In this document: positions 24,483-31,130 of the stretch, in pieces | Layout of the letters: each line of letters opens with the position of its first letter | Position numbering within the stretch: the stretch's first letter is position 1 | From: Bradyrhizobium huanghuaihaiense | GTDB taxonomy: Bacteria; Pseudomonadota; Alphaproteobacteria; Rhizobiales; Xanthobacteraceae | Assembly (NCBI RefSeq): GCF_007830635.1 | Contig: NZ_VLLA01000002.1 | Span: 62,001 to 126,000 of the forward strand | Direction: 5' to 3' | Length of the DNA stretch: 64,000 nucleotides | Program-made: the position numbers and the translations under genes | The notes under the pieces: generated by a model | The model's input: only the letters and a program-made list of their open reading frames with translations | The model's database searches: none | What the model was told of the DNA's origin: nothing

Positions 24483-25799
24483 ATGACCAAGCGCATTCGC
24501 CGGCCCTTCGAGACTGGCCTCAGCCGCCGTCAATTGTTGAAAGCCGCCGGCTCTACTGCTGCCCTTCTCGCCGCCGCCAAACTCAATTTCCCCGCCGGCG
24601 CCTTCGCGCAGGATTCAGGTCCCGAGGTCAAGGGCGCCAAGCTCGGCTTCATCGCGCTCTCGGATGCCGGGCCGCTGTTCGTCGCCAAGGACAAGGGCCT
24701 GTTCGCCAAATACGGCGTGCCTGACGTCGACGTGCAGAAGCAGGCGTCCTGGGGTACCACGCGCGACAACCTCGTGCTCGGCTCCGAAGGCAACGGCATC
24801 GACGGCGCGCATATCCTCACCCCGATGCCGTACCTGATCTCGGCCGGCAAGGTGACGCAGAACAACCAGCCGACGCCGATGTACATCCTGGCGCGGCTCA
24901 ATCTCGATGCGCAGTGCATCTCGGTCGCCAAGGAATATGCCGATCTCAAGCTCGGCACCGATGCAGCGCCGTTCAAGGCGGCGCTGGAGAAGAAGAAGGC
25001 CTCCGGCAAGGCCGTGAAGGCCGCGATGACCTTCCCCGGCGGTACCCATGACCTCTGGATCCGCTACTGGCTCGCCGCCGGCGGCATCGATCCCGACAAG
25101 GACATCGAGACCATCGTGGTGCCGCCGCCGCAGATGGTGGCGAACATGAAGGTCGGCACCATGGACTGCTTCTGCGTCGGCGAGCCCTGGAATCTGCAGC
25201 TCGTCCACCAGGACATCGGCTACACCGCGGTCAATACCGGCGAGATCTGGAACAAGCATCCGGAGAAATCCTTCGGCATGCGCGCAGCCTTCGTCGACAA
25301 ATATCCCAAGGCGACCAAGGCGATCCTGATGGCGGTGCTCGAGGCCCAGCAATGGGCCGACAAGGCCGAGAACAAGCAGGAGCTCGCCACCATCATGGCC
25401 AAGCGGCAGTGGATCAACTGCCCGGTCGAGGACGTCTACGACCGCACCGCCGGCAAGTTCGACTACGGCAACGGCAAGGTGGTCGAGAACTCGCCGCACA
25501 TCATGAAGTACTGGCGTGATCACGCCTCCTATCCGTTCCAGAGCCACGATCTCTGGTTCCTCACCGAGGACATCCGCTGGGGCAAGTATGAGGCGAATTT
25601 CGACACCAAGGCGCTGATCGCCAAGGTCAACCGCGAGGACATGTGGCGCGATGCGGCCAAGACGCTCGGCGTCGCTGCCGCGGAAATTCCCACCTCCACT
25701 TCGCGCGGCAAGGAGACCTTCTTCGACGGCAAGGTGTTCGATCCCGAAAATCCGGCTGCCTATCTGAAGTCGCTCGCGATCAAGCGGGTCGAAGTCTGA
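24483..25799 (+). CDS. nrtA: Nitrate ABC transporter substrate-binding protein (NrtA/CmpA family)
   Basis: A 438-residue periplasmic receptor. The N-terminus has a twin-arginine signal (SRRQLLKAAG) and a cut near AFAQ. The mature protein follows the NrtA/CmpA pattern: KLGFIALSDAGPLFVAKDKG, GAHILTPMPY, FPGGTHDLWIRYWLAAGGI, DCFCVGEPWN and the late PFQSHDLWFLTEDIRWG. It would bind nitrate (possibly nitrite) for import. It heads an operon with a permease and an ATPase, and its long leader carries candidate nitrogen-control elements. Confidence 0.95.
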   Translation: MTKRIRRPFETGLSRRQLLKAAGSTAALLAAAKLNFPAGAFAQDSGPEVKGAKLGFIALSDAGPLFVAKDKGLFAKYGVPDVDVQKQASWGTTRDNLVLGSEGNGIDGAHILTPMPYLISAGKVTQNNQPTPMYILARLNLDAQCISVAKEYADLKLGTDAAPFKAALEKKKASGKAVKAAMTFPGGTHDLWIRYWLAAGGIDPDKDIETIVVPPPQMVANMKVGTMDCFCVGEPWNLQLVHQDIGYTAVNTGEIWNKHPEKSFGMRAAFVDKYPKATKAILMAVLEAQQWADKAENKQELATIMAKRQWINCPVEDVYDRTAGKFDYGNGKVVENSPHIMKYWRDHASYPFQSHDLWFLTEDIRWGKYEANFDTKALIAKVNREDMWRDAAKTLGVAAAEIPTSTSRGKETFFDGKVFDPENPAAYLKSLAIKRVEV

Positions 25800-25860
25800 T
25801 GGAGCCTCGCGGCCGCCCACGGGCGGCCGCATCCTCTTTTGCAGCCGGAGAGATATTGCG

Positions 25861-26757
25861 ATGAATATGCCTGCCACGAAGATTGAGGTTGAGACCGCGA
25901 CGCCGGCGGCCACCGCCGCGCCTGTCGTCGCGATGACGCCGAAGCGCCCGCCGCGCAGTGAGGCCTACGCACGCATGGCAAGGGAAACCGCGGTGCGCGT
26001 CATCCCGCCGCTGGTCGTGCTCGCGCTGCTGACGCTGGTGTGGGAGTTGGTTTGCCGGAGAGCCGGCTCGGCGCTGCCGCCGCCGTCAAAGGTCTTCAAG
26101 GACACCAAGGAGCTGATCGTCGATCCGTTCTTCGACCATGGCGGCATCGACAAGGGCCTGTTCTGGCATCTCTCCGCCAGTCTCCAGCGCGTCGCGCTCG
26201 GCTATTCGCTCTCGGCGATCGCCGGCATCGCGCTTGGCGTGCTGGTCGGGCAATCGGTCTGGGCGATGCGCGGGCTCGATCCGCTGTTCCAGGTGCTGCG
26301 CACCATTCCGCCGCTCGCCTGGCTGCCGCTCTCGCTCGCCGCGTTCCGCGACGGCCAGCCCTCGGCCATCTTCGTCATCTTCATCACCTCGATCTGGCCG
26401 ATCATCATCAACACCGCGGTCGGCGTCCGCAACATCCCGCAGGACTACCGCAATGTCGCCGCAGTGGTGCAGCTCAACCCGCTCGAGTTCTTCTCCAAGA
26501 TCATGATCCCGGCGGCCGCACCCTACATCTTCACGGGCCTGCGCATCGGCATCGGCCTGTCCTGGCTCGCGATCGTCGCGGCGGAAATGCTGATCGGCGG
26601 CGTCGGCATCGGCTTCTTCATCTGGGACGCCTGGAACTCCTCGCATATCAGCGAGATCATCCTGGCGCTGTTCTATGTCGGCATCGTCGGCTTCGTGCTG
26701 GACCGCCTGATCGCGGGCCTCGGCAAGATCGTTACCCGCGGCACCGCGACAAGCTAA
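25861..26757 (+). CDS. nrtB: Nitrate ABC transporter permease
   Basis: A 298-residue inner-membrane permease of the NrtB/SsuC/TauC family with about six helices. After a 50-residue cytoplasmic N-terminus it shows the EAA-type loop NVAAVVQLNPLEFFSKIMIPAAAPYIFTGLRIGIG. The GVGIGFFIWDAWNSSHISEII end is typical of nitrate permeases. It lies 61 bases after nrtA and 13 before the ATPase, all one operon. Confidence 0.94.
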   Translation: MNMPATKIEVETATPAATAAPVVAMTPKRPPRSEAYARMARETAVRVIPPLVVLALLTLVWELVCRRAGSALPPPSKVFKDTKELIVDPFFDHGGIDKGLFWHLSASLQRVALGYSLSAIAGIALGVLVGQSVWAMRGLDPLFQVLRTIPPLAWLPLSLAAFRDGQPSAIFVIFITSIWPIIINTAVGVRNIPQDYRNVAAVVQLNPLEFFSKIMIPAAAPYIFTGLRIGIGLSWLAIVAAEMLIGGVGIGFFIWDAWNSSHISEIILALFYVGIVGFVLDRLIAGLGKIVTRGTATS

Positions 26758-26770
26758 GGGGAAGGGACAC

Positions 26771-27565
26771 ATGACCGCCTATCTGAAGCTCGACCACATC
26801 GACAAGATCTTCACCCGCGGCGCTGCGACGACCGAGGTGCTGAAGGACATCAACCTGACCATCGAGAAAGGCCAGTACGTCTCGATCATCGGTCATTCCG
26901 GCTGCGGCAAGTCGACCCTGCTCAACATCATCGCCGGGCTCACGACCGCCACCACCGGCGGCGTGCTGCTGGAGAACCGCGAGGTCAACTCGCCGGGGCC
27001 CGATCGTGCAGTGGTGTTCCAGAACCACAGCCTGCTGCCGTGGCTCACCGTCTACGAGAACGTCAGGCTCGGCGTCGACAAGGTGTTCGCCAGGACCAAG
27101 ACGAGGGCCGAGCGCGACGCCTGGGTGATGCACAATCTCAACCTGGTGCAGATGGCCCATGCCAGGGACAAGCGTCCCTCGGAAATCTCCGGCGGCATGA
27201 AGCAGCGCGTCGGCATCGCGCGGGCGCTGGCGATGGAGCCGAAGGTGCTGCTGCTGGATGAGCCGTTCGGCGCGCTCGACGCGCTGACCCGGGCGCATCT
27301 GCAGGACTCGGTGATGGCGCTGCATCAGAAGCTCGGCAACACCATCCTGATGATCACCCACGACGTCGACGAGGCCGTGCTGTTGTCGGACCGCATCGTG
27401 ATGATGACCAACGGGCCGAGCGCGCGCATCGGTGAGGTGCTGGAGGTGCCGCTGGCGCGTCCCCGCAAGCGGCTCGAGCTCGCGACCAACACCACGTATC
27501 TGAAGTGCCGGCAGCGCGTGCTCGAATTCCTCTACGAGCGTCATCGTTTCGTTGAGGCCGCGTAA
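26771..27565 (+). CDS. nrtC: Nitrate ABC transporter ATPase
   Basis: A 264-residue ABC ATPase. Walker A is GHSGCGKST (41-49), the signature is ISGGMKQRV, Walker B is LLLDEPFGALD, followed by the H-loop THDVDEAV. It is the NrtD-length form, without the C-terminal NrtA-like sensor domain of cyanobacterial NrtC, so regulation through a fused receptor domain is absent. The next gene, narK, has a separate 337-base upstream region. Confidence 0.93.
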   Translation: MTAYLKLDHIDKIFTRGAATTEVLKDINLTIEKGQYVSIIGHSGCGKSTLLNIIAGLTTATTGGVLLENREVNSPGPDRAVVFQNHSLLPWLTVYENVRLGVDKVFARTKTRAERDAWVMHNLNLVQMAHARDKRPSEISGGMKQRVGIARALAMEPKVLLLDEPFGALDALTRAHLQDSVMALHQKLGNTILMITHDVDEAVLLSDRIVMMTNGPSARIGEVLEVPLARPRKRLELATNTTYLKCRQRVLEFLYERHRFVEAA

Positions 27566-27613
27566 ACCAAAGTTTAATGCGCGAAACGTTCGCGCCTAAA
27601 TAATCGACATCAA

Positions 27614-27646
27614 GCTCAATCCTTGTGCGCCGCACAAGGATTGAGC
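27614..27646. promoter_or_regulatory. Tandem NtrC-like enhancer upstream of narK
   Basis: A 15-bp perfect inverted repeat around GCC. Read as protein sites it is GCTC-N7-GTGC, GCC, GCAC-N7-GAGC: two NtrC-type sites 18 bases apart, each with one perfect half. It lies about 120-155 bases upstream of the predicted sigma-54 start. The core TTGTGCGCCGCACAAGGATT is shared with the copy before nrtA. Confidence 0.65.
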
Positions 27647-27740
27647 GGATCGCAAATTTTGCGAGCGAAAAAGCCCTGCAAAAATTTCGGGCGATACGAA
27701 TAACGTGCTGAAATCCCTGTATTTCCAGCATGCGCGCAAC

Positions 27741-27756
27741 TGGCACGGAAATTGAA
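27741..27756 (+). promoter_or_regulatory. Sigma-54-like promoter of narK-bjgb-flp-nasC
   Basis: TGGCACGGAAATTGAA matches the -24 element TGGCACG fully and has correct spacing. The -12 dinucleotide is GA rather than GC, as at the nrtA promoter. The predicted start near 27767 is two bases before leader hairpin P1. Confidence 0.68.
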
Positions 27757-27768
27757 GTGTACTTGCGC

Positions 27769-27878
27769 GACGCCAACGACGACGTCCCTCAACATCATCA
27801 ATCAGCATCGTGAACTCGCCACCGGGGTGAAGCCTCGGAGCGCGCCTCCACGCGGAGGCTGAGCCTGCAACGACGCAG
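27769..27878 (+). promoter_or_regulatory. Candidate ANTAR (NasT) leader of narK
   Basis: P1 is GACGCC, hexaloop AACGAC, GACGTC with one mismatch (27769-27786). P2 is CTGC, hexaloop AACGAC, GCAG (27865-27878). The two loops are identical and obey the A1/G4 rule. Between them GCCTCC-ACGC-GGAGGC (27844-27859) can fold, and its 3' arm can pair instead with AGCCTC at 27831. No clear T-run follows, so the way it acts is open. Confidence 0.6.
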
Positions 27879-27902
27879 CGGTGAGCCTGGAAGGGATAAT
27901 GT

Positions 27903-29294
27903 ATGACCAAGAATTCGTCTCTAAGTCAGACTTGGATTTCTGACTGGCGCCCCGAAGATGAGGCGTTCTGGAATGCGGGCGGCAAGACCATCGCCCGGCG
28001 TAACCTGATCTGGTCGATCGTCGCCGAACATATCGGCTTCTCGGTGTGGCTGATCTGGAGCATCGTCACCACCAAGCTGCCGCAGGCGGGCTTCCACTAC
28101 ACCACCGACCAGCTGTTCCAGCTCGTCGCGGTGCCGGGGCTGATCGGCGCCTTTATGCGCTTTCCCTACACCTTCGCGGTGACGACGTTCGGCGGCCGCA
28201 ACTGGACCATCTTCAGCGCGGCGATCCTGTTCATCCCGACGCTGTCGCTGGCTTATTTCGTCAGCCAGCCCGACACGCCGTTCTGGCTGATGCTGCTGGT
28301 CGCCTCGACGGCCGGTCTCGGCGGCGGCAATTTTGCCTCCAGCATGACCAACATCTCGTTCTTCTTCCCCGACCGGATGAAGGGGTGGGCGCTCGGCCTC
28401 AATGCCGCCGGCGGCAATATCGGCGTCTCCAGCGTGCAGCTCTTGACCCCGATCCTGATGACGCTCGCCGTCATCAACCTGTTCCAGGCAAGCCCCGTCG
28501 ACGGCATCTTCCTGCAGAATGCCGGTCTGATGTGGGTGCTGCCGATCGCGATCGCGGTGTTCGGCGCGGTGTTCTTCATGAACAACCTGACCACGGCCAA
28601 GTCGTCGATCAGGAACCAGCTCGCGGTGGTGAAGCGCAAGCACACCTGGATCATGGCGTACCTCTACATCGGCACGTTCGGATCCTTCATCGGCTACTCA
28701 GCGGCGTTCCCGCTGCTGCTCAAGACGCAGTTTCCGTCGGTGACGATCTCGATCGCCTTCCTCGGCCCCCTGGTCGGTTCGCTGTCGCGCCCGTTCGGCG
28801 GCTGGCTCGCCGACCGGATCGGCGGCTCGGTCATCACCTTCTGGAATTTCATCGCGATGGCGGCGGCGACGGTCGGTGCGCTCTACTTCGTCGGGCACAA
28901 GGACTTCATCGGCTTCCTGTCGATGTTCCTGATCCTGTTCGTGACGACGGGCATCGGCAACGGCTCGACCTACCGCATGATTCCCTCGATCTTCCGTGAG
29001 CAGAACCTGTTCAAGGTGCGCGGCAAGGGCGATGCGGCACGTAGCGCCGCCCTGAAGACGGCGAGCATCGAGAGCGGTGCGGCGGTCGGCTTCATCGGCG
29101 CGATCGGTGCGGTCGGCGGCTATCTGATCCCGAGCGGCTTCGGCAAGTCGATCGCCCTGACCGGCGGTCCGCAGCTCGCGCTCGCGATCTATCTCGGCTT
29201 CTACGCCTCGTGCCTGGCTTTGACCTGGTGGTTCTATCTGCGTCGCAGCCCGCAGGGCGAAGGCGCGGCAGGCCTCGCCGAAGCGCGGGTCTGA
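27903..29294 (+). CDS. narK: Nitrate/nitrite MFS transporter NarK
   Basis: A 463-residue, 12-helix transporter of the nitrate/nitrite porter family. Nitrate signatures are seen in GGGNFASSMTNISFFFPD with LNAAGGNIG, and in the second half TGIGNGSTYRMIPSIF. The conserved substrate arginines lie in helices 2 and 8 (MRFPYTF, LSRPFGG). In B. diazoefficiens the orthologue in narK-bjgb-flp-nasC is described as a nitrite exporter. It is first in this four-gene operon. Confidence 0.95.
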   Translation: MTKNSSLSQTWISDWRPEDEAFWNAGGKTIARRNLIWSIVAEHIGFSVWLIWSIVTTKLPQAGFHYTTDQLFQLVAVPGLIGAFMRFPYTFAVTTFGGRNWTIFSAAILFIPTLSLAYFVSQPDTPFWLMLLVASTAGLGGGNFASSMTNISFFFPDRMKGWALGLNAAGGNIGVSSVQLLTPILMTLAVINLFQASPVDGIFLQNAGLMWVLPIAIAVFGAVFFMNNLTTAKSSIRNQLAVVKRKHTWIMAYLYIGTFGSFIGYSAAFPLLLKTQFPSVTISIAFLGPLVGSLSRPFGGWLADRIGGSVITFWNFIAMAAATVGALYFVGHKDFIGFLSMFLILFVTTGIGNGSTYRMIPSIFREQNLFKVRGKGDAARSAALKTASIESGAAVGFIGAIGAVGGYLIPSGFGKSIALTGGPQLALAIYLGFYASCLALTWWFYLRRSPQGEGAAGLAEARV

Positions 29295-29340
29295 GCATGA
29301 TCCGGAAAAGTGTGAAGCGGTTTTCCGACCAGATCATGCT
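29294..29340. repeat. Dispersed palindrome (AGCATGATC family)
   Basis: AGCATGATC at the left pairs with GATCATGCT at the right, with an inner GGAAAAGTG...GGTTTTCC pairing. It overlaps the last base of narK and lies between narK and the globin gene. This is a common dispersed repeat in Bradyrhizobium intergenic DNA. Within the operon it may shape message stability. Confidence 0.75.
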
Positions 29341-29472
29341 CAAAAAATAAGACTTGGTACGAATCTCGCTTCTCCCCGTACGCGGGGAGAAGACTCTCTG
29401 ATGACGTTTGACCCATGAACCTTGTCCGCAACGGCGCGGACAAAGGCAGACCGAAACAGACAGGAGAACATC

Positions 29473-29901
29473 ATGACGCCCGAACAGATTACCCTCATTC
29501 AGCAGAGCTTCGCCAAGGTCGCACCGATCTCGGAGCAGGCCGCTGTGCTGTTCTACGATCGCCTGTTCGAGGTGGCGCCACCGGTGCGCGCGATGTTTCC
29601 CGAAGACATGACCGAGCAGCGCAAGAAGCTGATGGGCATGCTCGCCGCCGTGGTCGGCGGCCTGTCGAACCTCGAGACGATTCTTCCTGCGGCCTCGGCG
29701 CTCGCCAAGCGTCACGTCGCCTATGGCGCCAAGGCCGAGCACTACCCCGTGGTCGGCGCGACCTTGCTGTGGACCCTGGAGAAGGGCCTCGGCGAAGCCT
29801 GGACGCCCGAACTCGCTGCCGCCTGGACCGACGCCTACGGCGTGCTGTCCGGCTACATGATGTCCGAGGCCTACGGCGCACAGGCGCAGGCCGCCGAATA
29901 G
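29473..29901 (+). CDS. bjgb: Single-domain haemoglobin Bjgb
   Basis: A 142-residue globin of the flavohaemoglobin head-domain type without reductase domain. The proximal histidine is His81 in KRHVAYG; the distal tyrosine is Tyr28 in LFYDRLF and Phe42 in MFPED is the CD1 position. AGGAGA precedes the ATG at 29473. In B. diazoefficiens Bjgb works with the next gene product to detoxify nitric oxide made during nitrate assimilation. It lies between narK and flp on the same transcript. Confidence 0.94.
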   Translation: MTPEQITLIQQSFAKVAPISEQAAVLFYDRLFEVAPPVRAMFPEDMTEQRKKLMGMLAAVVGGLSNLETILPAASALAKRHVAYGAKAEHYPVVGATLLWTLEKGLGEAWTPELAAAWTDAYGVLSGYMMSEAYGAQAQAAE

Positions 29902-29911
29902 GAGATGCCTT

Positions 29912-31129
29912 GTGAGTGAACCGCTGGTCATCGTCGGTAACGGTATGGCGGCCGCGCGTCTGGTCGACGAGCTCGCCAAGACCGCACTCGGCCGCTACGC
30001 GGTCGCCGTGATCGGCGAAGAGCCGCGGCTCGCTTACAATCGCGTGCTGCTCTCTTCCGTGCTGGCCGGCGAGACCGGCTCGCACGAGATCGAGCTCAGG
30101 CCGGCCGACTGGTGGCGCCATCGCGGCGTCACGGTGCGCTACGGCTATCGCGTCACCGAGATCGACACCGGCCGCCGCGAGCTCAAGATCGCGGGCGAAG
30201 AGAGCATGGAATATTCCAAGCTCGTGCTCGCCACGGGATCGACACCGCTGCGGCTGAATGTGCCCGGCGCCGATCTCGCCGGCGTGCACACGTTTCGCGA
30301 CACGCGCGATGTCGACCTGCTGCTGACGCTGGCGGCGGCGAAGAAGCGCGTCGTCGTGGTCGGCGGCGGGCTGCTCGGCTTGGAGGCCGCCTACGGCCTC
30401 GCCAAGGCCGGCGCGCCGGTGACGCTGCTGCATCTGATGGATCGGCTGATGGAACGTCAGCTCGATGCGCCCGCGGCCGACCTGCTCAAGACGCTGGTCG
30501 AGCGCAAGGGCATTCGTATCCTTCTCAACGCCTCGACCGCCCGTATCCATGGCGACGGCCAGGTCGAGGCCGTCGAGCTTGCCGACGGCAGCCGCATCGA
30601 GGCCGATGCGGTGATCTTCGCCGCCGGCATCAAGCCCAACGTCGCGCTGGCGAAAGAGGCGGGGATTGCGGTCAATCGCGGCGTCGTCGTCAACGATGTG
30701 ATGCAGACCTCTTCGTCCGACATTTTCGCGCTCGGCGAATGCGCCGAGCATCGCGGCACCTGCTATGGCCTGGTCGAGCCTGCCTATGAGCAGGCGCGCG
30801 TGCTGGCGCGGCATCTTGCCGGCCGGCCCGCCGGCTATCAGGGCAGCGTGGTCTCGACCAATCTGAAAGTCTCCGGCGTCAGCGTGTTCTCCGCCGGCGA
30901 CTTCATGGGCGGGGAGGGCAGCGAGAGCCTCGTGCTGTCGGACCGCAGGCGCGGCACCTACAAGAAGCTTGTCATCGCCGACGGCCGGCTCACCGGCGCG
31001 GTGCTGATCGGCGATACCGTCGATGCGCTCTGGTATCTCGAGCTGATCCGCAATCGCGACAAGGTGGCGGCGATCCGCACCGACATGATGTTCGGCCGCG
31101 CGCTCGTGCAGCCTTCGAAAGCGGCTTGA
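29912..31129 (+). CDS. flp: FAD-dependent NAD(P)H oxidoreductase Flp
   Basis: A 405-residue flavoprotein like the N-terminal half of NirB. It has the FAD motif VGNGMAAARL, the NAD(P) motif VVVGGGLLGLEAAYGLAKAG and the second FAD motif DIFALGECAEH. It starts at GTG, 10 bases after the globin stop. In B. diazoefficiens Flp reduces both the haemoglobin Bjgb and the nitrate reductase NasC. The adjacency here (one base from nasC) supports the same roles. Confidence 0.93.
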   Translation: MSEPLVIVGNGMAAARLVDELAKTALGRYAVAVIGEEPRLAYNRVLLSSVLAGETGSHEIELRPADWWRHRGVTVRYGYRVTEIDTGRRELKIAGEESMEYSKLVLATGSTPLRLNVPGADLAGVHTFRDTRDVDLLLTLAAAKKRVVVVGGGLLGLEAAYGLAKAGAPVTLLHLMDRLMERQLDAPAADLLKTLVERKGIRILLNASTARIHGDGQVEAVELADGSRIEADAVIFAAGIKPNVALAKEAGIAVNRGVVVNDVMQTSSSDIFALGECAEHRGTCYGLVEPAYEQARVLARHLAGRPAGYQGSVVSTNLKVSGVSVFSAGDFMGGEGSESLVLSDRRRGTYKKLVIADGRLTGAVLIGDTVDALWYLELIRNRDKVAAIRTDMMFGRALVQPSKAA

Positions 31130-31130
31130 T

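Noticed and set aside
27614..27646. 15-bp inverted repeat read as an RNA hairpin or terminator of nrtC
   Set aside because: No T-run follows, it lies upstream of the predicted sigma-54 start, and the same core occurs before nrtA in the position of an enhancer. A protein-binding role is more likely, though both could hold.
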